From contig NZ_KB905371.1 in assembly GCF_000378985.1 (NCBI RefSeq), positions 372,001 to 436,000 of the forward strand: a stretch of 64,000 nt of DNA. Direction: 5' to 3'. Below the pieces are notes generated by a model. It saw only the letters and a program-made list of their open reading frames with translations. It was not told the DNA's origin and searched no databases. The position numbers and the translations under genes were made by a program. Below, one piece after another: positions 50,015 to 59,461 of the stretch; the stretch's first letter is position 1, and the number at the start of each line of letters is the position of its first letter. The DNA comes from Ensifer sp. BR816 (GTDB lineage: Bacteria > Pseudomonadota > Alphaproteobacteria > Rhizobiales > Rhizobiaceae).

Positions 50015-51226
50015 ATGGTCCGTTCCCGTATCGTTATAACCGGCCTCGGCGGCATCTGCGGGATGGGCGTCAACGTGCCCTCCATCTGGGAGGCCATGCG
50101 CGCAGGCCGATCGGCGATCCGCGAAATCATGACGGCCCCGCTCCGTCAGTCGAGAATCCGCACAGGGGCAGAGATCAAGCAGTTGCCCGAGGTCGAGTTC
50201 GACCGCAAGCGTCTTTCGACGATGGACCGCTACAGCCTATTGGCTGTTCTTGCCGCCGGTGAGGCGCTGCGGCAATCGGGGATCGTCGTGGACAAAACCA
50301 ACACCGATCGCATCGGCGCGGTTGTCGGCACAGCCATCTTCGGTGCCGAGACGCTTGAGGAGAATTATCGCGGGCTCTTCATCAGCGGGAAATCACACAC
50401 CAATGTCTTTGCGGTCCCGCGCGCCATGCCTGGCGCGCCGGCCAGTCAGGTCAGCATGGTCCATGGGCTGCGCGGGCCGGTGTTCGGCGTCACGTCGGCC
50501 TGCTCTTCGTCAAACCACGCGTTCATATCTGCGATCGATCAGCTGAGGCTCGGCAGGGCTGACGTGATGTTGGCCGGCGGCACCGACGCGCCGCTCGCCT
50601 ACGGCGTGTTGAAGGCTTGGGAGGCGCTGCGCGCTGTCGCCCGCGAGACTTGCCGGCCGTTCTCGGCCGACCGGAACGGCCTGGTGCTCGGCGAAGGTGC
50701 GGCTATGGCGGTCCTCGAGACCTATGAGCACGCCGTCGCACGCGGCGCCCCGATCCTCGCCGAGCTTGCGGGAACGGGAATGTCCGCAGACGCATCCGAT
50801 ATTGTCGCTCCGACCGTCGAAGGCCCGGTCGCCGCATTAAAGGCCTGCCTTGCCGATGCCGGGCTCCTGCCTGAGGACATTGACTATGTCAACGCGCACG
50901 GCACAGGCACAAGATACAACGACCGGCTCGAGACCCAGGCAATTCGCCGCGTCTTCGGCAATCACGCCGATATCCTGTCGGTGTCCTCGACCAAGTCGAT
51001 GCATGCCCACTGCATGGGCGCATCCGGCGCCCTCGAGCTGATTGCCTGTGTCATGGCGCTCCGCGAGGGGATCATCCCGCCGACCGCGAACTATCGGGAG
51101 AAGGATCCCGAGTGCGACCTCGACGTGACACCCAACACTGCGCGCGAGCGCAAAGTGCGGGCAGCGATCAGCAATTCTTTCGCCTTCGGCGGCACCAATG
51201 CCGTGCTGGCGATTACGCCAGCCTGA
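50015..51226 (+). CDS. nodE: NodE, beta-ketoacyl synthase
   Basis: NodE with NodF elongates and desaturates the special fatty acid placed on the Nod factor. The 403-residue KAS-type enzyme has the catalytic cysteine in GVTSACSSSNHAFISAI (about residue 163), and the two histidine sites in NAHGTGTRYNDRLETQAI and SMHAHCMGASGALELIA. The last region, RAAISNSFAFGGTNAVLAIT, is the normal KAS C-terminus. It starts eight bases after nodF stops. Confidence 0.95.
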   Translation: MVRSRIVITGLGGICGMGVNVPSIWEAMRAGRSAIREIMTAPLRQSRIRTGAEIKQLPEVEFDRKRLSTMDRYSLLAVLAAGEALRQSGIVVDKTNTDRIGAVVGTAIFGAETLEENYRGLFISGKSHTNVFAVPRAMPGAPASQVSMVHGLRGPVFGVTSACSSSNHAFISAIDQLRLGRADVMLAGGTDAPLAYGVLKAWEALRAVARETCRPFSADRNGLVLGEGAAMAVLETYEHAVARGAPILAELAGTGMSADASDIVAPTVEGPVAALKACLADAGLLPEDIDYVNAHGTGTRYNDRLETQAIRRVFGNHADILSVSSTKSMHAHCMGASGALELIACVMALREGIIPPTANYREKDPECDLDVTPNTARERKVRAAISNSFAFGGTNAVLAITPA

Positions 51227-51380
51227 CCGGTCCGGCGAATCAATTGAACTGAGCCAGAGAAGAAGCTATTTCCAAGCTCACGCAGGCCCAGTCTGACGGA
51301 GAGAAAGGCACAGCGGTCCCCGTGAACGCTATGATGGCATGGGCCCGCAAACAGACGCATTGCCCCGAGATCCCAAGACC

Positions 51381-51731
51381 TTAAGTCGCTGGAGCGGCGT
51401 CCTGATGGACCCGGATTGAATGACCGATTCCAAGTCTTTCGAGTTCCGGACGCACCCCATACAATCCTAGCTCCGCCACGAGCAGGTCGACCGCGCCAAC
51501 TTTGATGAAGCGGCGCAATACGCCCATATGAGCCGCTACACCGTACGAATCATGGGCGATTGCACGAAGCTCAGGCCGAGCCCCAGCCCAACTTCGACTG
51601 CCTTCGAATGGCTTGGCGTTGAACTCGCCGGTCGGCCCATATGTCTTTCGAAAGAACTCGGCGAGTTCGACATGGTCGGCGACTTGCAGCTCGTTTTCCC
51701 AGCACAGCTTCCACCGAACCTCAGAGCACAT
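51381..51731 (-). pseudogene. nodA: Truncated second nodA copy
   Basis: The first about 106 residues are very close to the functional NodA (SEVRWKLCWENELQVADHVE; AGARPELRAIAHDSYGVAAH), but after LGIGHSIR the sequence changes to VHQDAAPAT and stops, losing the C-terminal 40 percent. It begins about 230 bases after a nod box and lacks nodB behind it. It is probably non-functional and a remnant of the ancestral nodD-nod box-nodA unit. Confidence 0.88.
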
Positions 51732-51959
51732 GCAACGACCTTCTCCATCTTGTTATTTCTTGAGGCAGGCGACGTGTTTGGAAGCCACGCTCGATTGGTG
51801 CGAGTGGAACCGGGTCGCGCAATCCTTCATGGGACCATGTTCAAGAGCTGATAGGCATCCCAACCCCTTTTTGGTCCCTTCTGCCTACTCGCAATTTACC
51901 GTCGATGCCCTTGATTTCTTTCATTGATATCCTTCTAATGCAGTAAGCCGATAAATTAG

Positions 51960-52000
51960 CAAAATCGATTGTTTGGATGGTACGCATCCACACCCTGGAT
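51960..52000 (-). promoter_or_regulatory. Nod box between nodD1 and the truncated nodA
   Basis: Read on the minus strand, ATCCAGGGTGTGGATGCGTA then CCATCCAAACAATCGATTTTGC is a nod box. It points to the truncated nodA and ends about 10 bases from the nodD1 start, the usual divergent arrangement that lets NodD bind next to its own gene. Confidence 0.9.
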
Positions 52001-52010
52001 GGATGAAGAC

Positions 52011-52937
52011 ATGCGTTTCAAGGGCCTTGATCTCAATCTCCTCGTCGCGCTGGACGCCCTGATGACCGAGCGAAACCTCACGGCGGCGGCACGCCGCATC
52101 AACCTCAGCCAGCCGGCGATGAGCGCGGCGGTCGCGCGCTTGCGCACCTATTTCGACGACGAGCTTTTTACGATGAGTGGTCGCGAATTGATCCCGACAC
52201 CGCGTGCGGAACGGCTCGCCCCCGCCGTGCGCGAGACCCTGCTGCACGTTCAGCTCTCGATCATTTCCTGGGACCCGTTTAACCCGGCCCATTCGGATCG
52301 TCGCTTCAAAATCATCCTTTCCGACTACGCCACACTCATCTTTTTCGACAAGATCGTGGAGCGTGCGTCGCGGGAAGCTCCCGCCGTCAGCTTCGAATTT
52401 CTGCCTCTTGCCGACGACTATGAGGAACTTCTCCGGCGCGGCGACATCGATCTTTTGATTCTGCCGGAAATGTTCATGTCAAACGCTCATCCTCGAGCGA
52501 AATTGTTCGACGAGGTACACGTATGCGTTGGTTGTCGCACGAACGAGCAACTGTCAGAGCCGCTTACATTCGAGAGGTACATGTCGATGGGGCATGTTGC
52601 GGTCAAGTTCGGGAATAGCCGAAAGCCCTCCATCGAGGAATGGTATTTGCTCGAACACGGTTTGAAGAGACGTGTCGACGTCGTCGTACAGGGCTTCAAC
52701 ATGATTGCGCCCATGGTATCGGGTACCCAGCGTATAGGGACCATGCCTCTGCGACTGGCGCAGCATTTCGCAAGAACAATTCCCCTTCGGATCGTCGAGA
52801 TCCCGCTGCCACTTCCCCCATTCACCGAGGCCGTCCAATGGCCTGCCCTTCACAATAGTGATCCGGCCAGCCTCTGGATGCGCGAGATGTTAGTACAGGA
52901 GGCGTCTCGCATGCGTTTGCCGCGTGAGCTCACGTGA
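52011..52937 (+). CDS. nodD1: NodD1, LysR-type nodulation regulator
   Basis: The 308-residue protein starts MRFKGLDLNLLVALDALMTE and has the LysR helix-turn-helix (NLTAAARRINLSQPAMSAAV). The ligand-binding domain includes SDRRFKIILSDYATLIFFDK and SDPASLWMREMLVQEASRM. It reads divergently from the nod box at 51,960, the classical nodD position. It should sense host flavonoids. NodD2 at 26,604 is a close paralogue. Confidence 0.95.
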   Translation: MRFKGLDLNLLVALDALMTERNLTAAARRINLSQPAMSAAVARLRTYFDDELFTMSGRELIPTPRAERLAPAVRETLLHVQLSIISWDPFNPAHSDRRFKIILSDYATLIFFDKIVERASREAPAVSFEFLPLADDYEELLRRGDIDLLILPEMFMSNAHPRAKLFDEVHVCVGCRTNEQLSEPLTFERYMSMGHVAVKFGNSRKPSIEEWYLLEHGLKRRVDVVVQGFNMIAPMVSGTQRIGTMPLRLAQHFARTIPLRIVEIPLPLPPFTEAVQWPALHNSDPASLWMREMLVQEASRMRLPRELT

Positions 52938-53113
52938 CGTCCCGGCGTTCCTGGGTTCAAGCGTTTAAGCCGCAGCGCGGGTGCCGCCATTGGTAGAGTA
53001 AAGCTGGCTTGGCGCTTTTTGTGAAGTGCACCAGCGCAGACGCTCATCGCGGAGACCGAGATCATTCATCCGAGACGAACGTGGTCGAGTTTCGAAGCCA
53101 GCAGACCCCATCG

Positions 53114-54142
53114 TCACCCAACTCGGTCCATAATTTCGGATCGAATGGTTGTTGCGGTGTATAGCGAAGCCTCTAGTGGCAGATTTCCAAACGCGAGTTG
53201 ACACAGAAGATAGTTGGCCCCTGCCGCTTCCAGCTGAGCGCGGAGAGTTTGTCGCACAGAAGCTGCCGTTCCCGCCACGCACAATTCACTTTCGATCGCC
53301 GCATCGAAGGTCAAAGGCAGATTTGGTGGTGTGGGGATCGCATTGAGTTCGTAGAGAAATTTAAAGCTTTCAAGCCATCGGTCGTAAGCGGGCACCGCGA
53401 GCGAAAACGCTTCTTTTTCAGAGCGTCCAATTACGACCATGCGGAGCAAACCAAGAAATGGTGCTTGATCGCCCACTTCAATGTCGCGCTCTCGACAGGC
53501 GCGGTAGGCGTCAGTTATCTTGCGAACCGAGGAGGAAGGTCCCAAGCACGCGATGTTTGCGCCATTCGCAGCCGCCCAGTTTGCGGACTCGGGCCGGTTT
53601 GTGGCGATCCATGTCGGCGGATGCGGGCGCTGATGAGGTCTTAGCGTCAACGGAACGCTGTTCAGCTCGAAATAGTGGCCCTGATAGGACAGCGTGCCGC
53701 CTCTCATCGCATTCATAAGTATCTTGCTGGCTTCCGCATAGCGTTCTGGTGCCGCGTCCGCACCGATCCCGAAATAACCCAATTCGGTCGAGAGAGAGCC
53801 GCGCCCTATGCCCAGCTCGAGCCTGCCACCGCTCAATTGGTCCAGCATGCAGATCTCTTCAAACGCGCGCAGCGGATGACAAAGACTAAGCAGCATTACC
53901 ATTGGGCCGAGACGAATCTGCCGGGTGCGCTGTGCGACGCTCGATAGGAACAGATTTGGCGACGGACCTCTCCCATGAGGGGTAAAATGGTGCTCTGCGA
54001 GATGATACGCATAGAAACCGAGGCGATCACACGTCTCCGCTAACGTCAGGCGATCCGCGTATTGTCGGGCGATATCGCTGCCGTCCTCGTCCAGGTGATC
54101 AAAGATGCCGATGGCGAGGTTAGAAGAAGAGGCGTTTTTCAT
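53114..54142 (-). CDS. Luciferase-like (LLM class) flavin-dependent monooxygenase
   Basis: The 342-residue protein has the bacterial luciferase-like fold: AIGIFDHLDEDGSDIARQYA at the start, FYAYHLAEHHFTPHGRGPSP, RIRLGPMVMLLSLCHPLRAF-like stretch (QIRLGPMVMLLSL) and LDQLSGGRLELGIGRGSLST, then a C-terminal helical part with VAGTAASVRQTLRAQLEAAG. It would use reduced flavin and oxygen. The start at 54,142 (MKNASSSN) fits the family; the frame is open further. Its substrate is unknown. It lies next to hisC, which shares the strand but is separated by a 315-base gap. Confidence 0.85.
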   Translation of the reverse strand: MKNASSSNLAIGIFDHLDEDGSDIARQYADRLTLAETCDRLGFYAYHLAEHHFTPHGRGPSPNLFLSSVAQRTRQIRLGPMVMLLSLCHPLRAFEEICMLDQLSGGRLELGIGRGSLSTELGYFGIGADAAPERYAEASKILMNAMRGGTLSYQGHYFELNSVPLTLRPHQRPHPPTWIATNRPESANWAAANGANIACLGPSSSVRKITDAYRACRERDIEVGDQAPFLGLLRMVVIGRSEKEAFSLAVPAYDRWLESFKFLYELNAIPTPPNLPLTFDAAIESELCVAGTAASVRQTLRAQLEAAGANYLLCQLAFGNLPLEASLYTATTIRSEIMDRVG

Positions 54143-54457
54143 TCGATTGTCTCCAACTGTGACGCGGAAATTTCGGGCGCGCCAGCCCCAACCGACCGCT
54201 GGCATTGATGTGTTTGTGATCCGAGAAATGTCTCTGTTCCTCAATTCGATCTTGGTCCCCTCAGTGCGGCGTCGGAGACGCGCGGCTTTGCAGCGGTGGC
54301 GGTCAATGCGCACGGTTCATCCCTCAGAGAGCCTTGCTGAGCAGCACCAGCGAGAGGCGATGCCCATTCTCGGTTCGCGGCTCTACAAGGCGAGGATGTG
54401 GGCTTGCCTGGATTTGAAGATCTTGTGGAAGCGGGCCTGCGGCTTAGCAGTCGGAAC
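54143..54457. other. Gap between the monooxygenase and hisC
   Basis: No gene is convincing; frames here are shadows or have no similarity. It may hold the promoter of the monooxygenase. Confidence 0.4.
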
Positions 54458-55564
54458 TCAACGCCCCGGGTCGTGCCGAAGCCGGCCAGAAATGTCTCTG
54501 ACGGCTGTGAGAAAAGCATCCATTTGGATTTTTGTACCGATGCTGACGCGAATGCAGTCTTCGAGACCATCTTTAGGGAAGACGGCAACGAGTATCTTTC
54601 GCTTCTTCAGAGATGCTTGCCACCAAGGTCCGTCTTGCCCTGAAGGCACTTGGGCCAGCAAGAAATTGGCATTGGAAGGTGTCACGGAGAAACCAAGCTG
54701 CGACAGCGCCACGCACACTCTCTGTCTTTCCCGCTTGATATGTATGTGGTTCTCTTCATACGCTTCGCGATGGGAAAGGATGCTGATACCAACGGCATGG
54801 CCGATCACGTTCATGTTGAAGACGTTCTGAAGATTGCGCAGCCTTCCAACAAGCTCAGGATGACCCAAACCGAAACCAATCCGAATGCCGGCGGCGGCAT
54901 AGCTTTTCGAAAATGTTCTCAAGATCAGAAGGTTCGAATAGCGATCGAGAAGGCGCAGCGCATTGTCCGGCGCAAAGTCGACATAGGCCTCATCCAGCAC
55001 GATCAATCGGTCCGATTGGGCCACGAGGCTCTCGATTTCGGCCACCGGAAGAAACATCCCGGTCGGGTTGTTCGGATTGGCTAACAGGATGAACTTGGCA
55101 TCCTTGGCAGGGCCGAAAAGCAGTTGCTCTGTCGGCAGCAAATAAGCTTCACTCAATGGGATTTCGAGAAATTTAGCGCCCTGCAAAGTGGCGAGCTTGC
55201 GGTTGAACGAAAACCCCGGCGCAATCATCGCCACGGCGTCGCCCGGACTAAGGAAAGCCTTGTAGATAAGCCCTAGCAGTTCAGAGGATCCGTTGCCGGC
55301 GATCACCTGATCCCTGCAGAGGCCGTACGCTTTGGCGGCTGCTTCCCTCAAGCTGATGTTATCATCCTGCGGGTAGAGATACTGGCGTTCGAGCGCCGCA
55401 ACGGCGCACTCCATCACGGCCGCCGGCAGCGCAAATGGATTCTCATTCGTGTCGAGTTTGACATAACTAGCATCAGGCACCGGCCAATTGGACGGCAGTG
55501 CATTTAACTCACTCGCCTGCTGCGAAAGAGATGAAAGCACGCTCTGCAATTTTGCGTCAGGCAT
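54458..55564 (-). CDS. hisC: HisC-type histidinol-phosphate aminotransferase
   Basis: The 368-residue class-II PLP aminotransferase has YVKLDTNENPFALP near residue 34, GNGSSELLGLIYKAFLSPGD, ANPNNPTGMFLPV, LDEAYVDFA and the PLP lysine in FSKSYAAAGIRIGFGLG. It converts imidazole-acetol phosphate and glutamate to histidinol phosphate, or may act on tyrosine or phenylalanine. Rhizobial plasmids often carry an extra hisC copy. I chose the start at 55,564 (MPDAKLQSVL). A palindrome in the leader (55,774) suggests control by the adjacent LacI-type regulator. Confidence 0.9.
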   Translation of the reverse strand: MPDAKLQSVLSSLSQQASELNALPSNWPVPDASYVKLDTNENPFALPAAVMECAVAALERQYLYPQDDNISLREAAAKAYGLCRDQVIAGNGSSELLGLIYKAFLSPGDAVAMIAPGFSFNRKLATLQGAKFLEIPLSEAYLLPTEQLLFGPAKDAKFILLANPNNPTGMFLPVAEIESLVAQSDRLIVLDEAYVDFAPDNALRLLDRYSNLLILRTFSKSYAAAGIRIGFGLGHPELVGRLRNLQNVFNMNVIGHAVGISILSHREAYEENHIHIKRERQRVCVALSQLGFSVTPSNANFLLAQVPSGQDGPWWQASLKKRKILVAVFPKDGLEDCIRVSIGTKIQMDAFLTAVRDISGRLRHDPGR

Positions 55565-55773
55565 ATCTTTCTCCGTTTCAGTCTCCACGTCCGTGGGTTC
55601 GCCCTGTGGTTGAGTGTTGAGCGGAGTGGGGCTCAGTTTGGGCGTCCCTCTTTGGAGCGCGGCCAAATCTGCTGCGTCAGATCGCCGTGCCGTAGAAGCA
55701 CGCTCACGAGATCAGACCGATGGAGGAGGGTCAACGAACTTTCTGAAGCAATGATAGGATTCTATCTTCCAAT

Positions 55774-55788
55774 CTATCATTATGATAG
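55774..55788. promoter_or_regulatory. Perfect 15-base palindrome upstream of hisC
   Basis: CTATCATTATGATAG is an exact palindrome, 210 bases before hisC and just after the end of the LacI-type gene. LacI-family operators have this form. Confidence 0.55.
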
Positions 55789-55793
55789 AGTGT

Positions 55794-56852
55794 TCAAAGC
55801 TCGCGGATCTCAGTCGGATATGAAATATTTTCCGGCAAGTAGATGTCGAACGGCAGGGCGATTTGCCCTGAAGGATCTGCAGTTCCGGTTTCGATTACCC
55901 GCGCCATCAACGTCGTCAGCTCGCGGCAAAGCCGCCGTATCGGCGTGGCAATCGCCATCGTGATGACGCCATCTGCCAGCGCCGCCCGTGAGTCCGGTGT
56001 AATCTCATTGACGATCGCGACAAGATCCCGGCTTTCGCGCCCCTCGCGCAGAGCCGCGATGGCTCCCTCCATAGCGCCACCGGGCACATAAAATCCGACG
56101 AGCTCGGGTTCATGGTGAATGAGATCGAGAGTTGCTTCATAGGTGAGCTGCCGTGTCTCGGGGCTCACCAAAGTATCGAGCACCTCGAAGTTCCGCGCAT
56201 TCTCACGGAAATACGAACGGAAACCGATCTCCCTAAGCTCCTCTCCCTGGGAACGGTGACTCGCAACGAAGACCGCCACTTTGCCCGACCGTTTTGCTGC
56301 CTTGGCTACCATCCAGGCAGCCGTCCGCCCGACTTGCCGGTTGTTAAGCCCCACATAGCCCGCGCGTGCGCCCACTGCGAAATCGGAAAGCAGAGAGAAG
56401 ACCGGGACGCCTTTTACCTTCAAAACTTCGACTGCTTCCGTGATTATCGGTTGGTCCGGAGCGACCATGGCAATCGCATCGCAGCGTTCCCCCATATGTT
56501 TGAGTAGCACGACCAGGTCGCCGGGTGCATTCGACGTTGCGAACGCGATGGACGAAATGCCATGAAAAGATGATGCGGCATTCACTGCCGCCTCGACTTC
56601 GCGTGCAAGGGCGGCAAAGAAGGGGTGTGCGGGCTTCTTAAGAATGAACCCCAGCCGGTAGTGAGGCAGATTGCGCTGCCTCCGCTGCTCCATGAGACGA
56701 GCCGCAGGATAGCCGAGCGCGCGGGCCGCCTCGTACACGCGCCGCGCAGTCTCTTCCCGAACCGGATGGCGGGCGTTCAAAACCCGATCGACCGTCGCAA
56801 CGCTTACTCCGGATTCGCGTGCGAGATCGCAAATTGTGGGACGCTTGGTCAT
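55794..56852 (-). CDS. LacI-family transcriptional regulator
   Basis: The 352-residue protein has the LacI helix-turn-helix TICDLARESGVSVATVDRVL with hinge NARHPVREETARRVYEAARA, then a periplasmic-binding-protein-like effector domain (LGFILKKPAHPFFAALAREV; IVNEITPDSRAALADGVITM). Members usually bind sugars, but some bind other small molecules. It precedes hisC on the same strand, about 230 bases away. Candidate operators: the 15-base palindrome behind it and an imperfect one ahead of it. What it senses is unknown. Confidence 0.93.
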   Translation of the reverse strand: MTKRPTICDLARESGVSVATVDRVLNARHPVREETARRVYEAARALGYPAARLMEQRRQRNLPHYRLGFILKKPAHPFFAALAREVEAAVNAASSFHGISSIAFATSNAPGDLVVLLKHMGERCDAIAMVAPDQPIITEAVEVLKVKGVPVFSLLSDFAVGARAGYVGLNNRQVGRTAAWMVAKAAKRSGKVAVFVASHRSQGEELREIGFRSYFRENARNFEVLDTLVSPETRQLTYEATLDLIHHEPELVGFYVPGGAMEGAIAALREGRESRDLVAIVNEITPDSRAALADGVITMAIATPIRRLCRELTTLMARVIETGTADPSGQIALPFDIYLPENISYPTEIREL

Positions 56853-56903
56853 GGCTCTATCGATAAATCGTCATCGGGAAAGATGCAAAGGCATGATGTA
56901 TTT

Positions 56904-56919
56904 TGATGGATATCTATCA
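56904..56919. promoter_or_regulatory. Imperfect palindrome upstream of the LacI gene
   Basis: TGATGGATATCTATCA differs from perfect symmetry at one position. It shares the GATA/TATC look of the palindrome at 55,774 and lies 52 bases upstream of the LacI-type start, so it is a candidate autoregulatory site. Confidence 0.5.
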
Positions 56920-57036
56920 ACCCATCCACGGCATCGATGGCGATTTCCGATTGCACCGCGGCAGAAAAACCGCCGAGGCAGAGACGCGAGAAATGAAGTA
57001 AATCTGTGCAGGCGTGTTTCAATCCCTCGTTGTGCG

Positions 57037-57509
57037 CTACCTTTCCCCTGAAACGCCATGGCCGGGTCGCGCAACTCCCTTGAGCAAGGCCGGGACGATC
57101 GCCTTGTGCAAGGGTATTGCGGCGGCGAGACAGAGTCGCCCGATCGGGTCATCCCGATGACCTGGCCGTCGGCAGGGCCTTCACGAACATCCATCACAAC
57201 ACGAAAATGCAAGTGCCGCGCATCATAGCCGACGACAGTTTCCCGATCGCCGCTGTGGATGATCGGAATGCTGCCAATCAGGTCGGAATGCGTGGGGTGC
57301 GGGGCTGCGTTCAGCCCAATGGCAGCTGCCACGCGGTTGCGCCATTCCCAAAAACTCCGCACCCAGCCCATTGCGTTGCGAAGTGCTCGTAGCGCCGCTT
57401 CGGGGGCAGTCATTGGCTCGGCGAAGAGGAGAAGCTCGTGACGATCGGCCCAGTCTGCTCCCGGAAGCCAAGGGTTCGGCAGACTGACGGCCACCCTTCG
57501 TGGTCTCAT
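57037..57509 (-). pseudogene. DUF2867-like gene with a frameshift
   Basis: The N-terminal part (VAVSLPNPWLPGADWADRHE, ALRALRNAMGWVRSFWEWRN, GYDARHLHFRVVMDV) matches the DUF2867 pattern. After VIGMTR the frame is lost; the neighbouring frame continues GRLCLAAAIPLHKAIVPALL and KGVARPGHGVSGER, the normal family end. One indel at about 57,135-57,145 explains it. Its function is unknown. Confidence 0.65.
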
Positions 57510-57965
57510 GAACGCTTCCTTTCGCCTTTGCTATCGCGTCGCCGGGCGCTTACCGCCTGGATGGTTCATGATCGCGCCGGAAGCAGGCACCAGCTAGGGC
57601 GCTGCTTGTCGCAGTCGCGCGCCAATCGTCGCACAGTGCGTCCGACCAAAAAGCCGCAGCGGCTTTAGGACAACGACAAGCATCAAAGCCCAAGGGTCAG
57701 GCATAAAGGCGTAACGCTTGAGCACGGCGATGGCGTCGGTAGACAGGCCGCGTGCTCAAATGCAAATCGGTTGGCAGCTCGCGTCCCGGCGTTACGGCAA
57801 GGCGAGTAGTCACGCAGGACTTCCCTTCATGGTCCGCTCAGCGGCGCTGCACGATTGTTGCGCCAAAAAGATGATTCGGGTTATCGTCCGCCCAAAATGC
57901 GCCGAAGGTCATTTCGGTTGATCAAAGTATTCCAAACTTACAACGGAGAAAAACCGACCGGACCA
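57510..57965. other. Gap upstream of the repC control region
   Basis: No clear gene. The minus strand near 57,640-57,720 contains YAFMPDPWALMLVVVLKPLR, which looks like a fragment of a membrane protein with no start. repA and repB are not seen. Confidence 0.4.
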
Positions 57966-58025
57966 GAAAAGAAAAACCGCCCCGAAACAAATCCGGAAGC
58001 GGTTTGCTAAACATTCAATTTTGCC
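57966..58025 (-). ncRNA. Antisense counter-transcript RNA of the repC region
   Basis: On the minus strand a promoter TTGACG (58,055-58,060), 17-base spacer, TACTTA (58,032-58,037) is well placed. About 60 bases follow, ending in a hairpin AAACCGC/GCGGTTT at 57,974-58,005 with a TTTTTCTTTT tail. This is the layout of the small antisense RNA that lies before repC in repABC-type plasmids and limits RepC translation. The exact ends are inferred. Confidence 0.8.
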
Positions 58026-58123
58026 AAATCCTAAGTAGCAAACCTCACTTCCCCCGTCAACTTAAAAAACACCGTTTCGGTGAATGGGTTTGCTTTGTCT
58101 GGTCTCCAACACAGGAGACGAGA

Positions 58124-59404
58124 GTGCAAGAACCGATGCCACCAAAGCGGTCGATCGGCCGTAGACAGACGCCCACACGTGCCGAATTCCGCCGGCTGGC
58201 GCTATCGGCTGAAATCGGGACCGTGACACGCGGACAGCTCGCCGTGCTTGCGCAAAATCTGCCCTGCACGGGGATGGTCAATGCGACCGAAGCGTATCTT
58301 TTGACCACACTGATCAACACGGCACCGGCCGAAGCGTTCGACAAAGGCGGCCGACCAATCATCTTCAAGTCGAACCAGCAACTCGCTTTCGAAATCAATC
58401 GTTCGGCTGGACGCGTGAGCCGGCTGCTGTCGAGGCTTTTCGATGCCGGGCTGATCACCATGCAGGACAGCGGCAACTACAAGCGATATCCCACCCGAGA
58501 CGTCGAAGGCGTCATTGTCGACGGTTGCGGGATCGACATGCGAATTCTCATCGTTCGTTACCGCGAGCTTGATGAACTCGTAAGGCAGGCCAGAGTCGAA
58601 AAGGCAGCCGCAAATGCCGCGCTGCGGCGGTATCGCGGGACACTGCGCAACCTGCGACGAGCGCTCGCATCCGCCTACTGTCTTGCCCAGCGCACGCGGG
58701 CGCGGCTTGAGGTGCGTCTTGAAAAAGTCGCCACGTTGGTCGGCATCGCGACGCGGGCACCAAGCGCCCTATTACTTCGCGCGACCGCGCTTCTTGAGTG
58801 GTTTGTCGAGCGGGCTATGCGTCTCCCTCGACGGCCTGAAGTCGCGGTCGCGCGACAAGATTCGGCATGCAGATGTGCCGGAAGCGGCATGCACAAACAG
58901 AGTACAAGCCCTGATTCACATGAAGAGAGTAACGATAACCAACGTTCGGCTACCGCTGGACCAATGACCTCAGCCAGGACGGGCGCCGCCCGCGAATGGA
59001 CTTCTGAAGGAAGCCCAAGGCGACGCAGCCCCGCAGTCAAACAACCACGTCATCCCCGCCAGGAGATGGTTGCACTGCAGGACATATTGCGAGCCATACC
59101 AGCACTGAGCACTTACGGTTTAGCGCTGCCCCGAAGTTGGGCCGAACTCGCCCGGATCGCTCCACAAATGTGCCGAATTGCCGGTATTTCGGACGATACG
59201 CGGCGCCGCGCCGTCGATCAGATGGGCGAACAACGGGCCGCCGTTGCGATCGCGATTACCCTTCAGAAGTTGGATCGGCAGGAAGTCTCCTCGCCAGACG
59301 GCTATCTGCGAGCAATGACTGAGCGGGCGGGCTCCGGCGAACTACACCTTTCCCGTTCGATCTTCGGGCTCGCAGCCCGCTACACCATGGAGCCGCTGCC
59401 TTAA
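58124..59404 (+). CDS. repC: RepC replication initiator
   Basis: RepC initiates replication of repABC-type plasmids at an origin inside its own gene. The 426-residue product has the N-terminal RepC domain (GRRQTPTRAEFRRLALSAEI; VNATEAYLLTTLINTAPAEA; IIFKSNQQLAFEINRSAGRV, a helix-turn-helix; RDVEGVIVDGCGIDMRILIV). It ends with the C-terminal RepC part (AIPALSTYGLALPRSWAELA; GYLRAMTERAGSGELHLSRS). The start I prefer is a GTG at 58,124 with AGGAG six bases upstream; an in-frame ATG at 58,136 is an alternative. No repA or repB gene precedes it in this window, only the antisense RNA region, so this is either a solitary RepC or the partition genes lie elsewhere. Confidence 0.9.
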   Translation: MQEPMPPKRSIGRRQTPTRAEFRRLALSAEIGTVTRGQLAVLAQNLPCTGMVNATEAYLLTTLINTAPAEAFDKGGRPIIFKSNQQLAFEINRSAGRVSRLLSRLFDAGLITMQDSGNYKRYPTRDVEGVIVDGCGIDMRILIVRYRELDELVRQARVEKAAANAALRRYRGTLRNLRRALASAYCLAQRTRARLEVRLEKVATLVGIATRAPSALLLRATALLEWFVERAMRLPRRPEVAVARQDSACRCAGSGMHKQSTSPDSHEESNDNQRSATAGPMTSARTGAAREWTSEGSPRRRSPAVKQPRHPRQEMVALQDILRAIPALSTYGLALPRSWAELARIAPQMCRIAGISDDTRRRAVDQMGEQRAAVAIAITLQKLDRQEVSSPDGYLRAMTERAGSGELHLSRSIFGLAARYTMEPLP

Positions 59405-59461
59405 GTTCGAAAAGACGTCTTGGCACGGTGAACAGAAGAGCGTTCAAGTGCGCTCTTTCAT

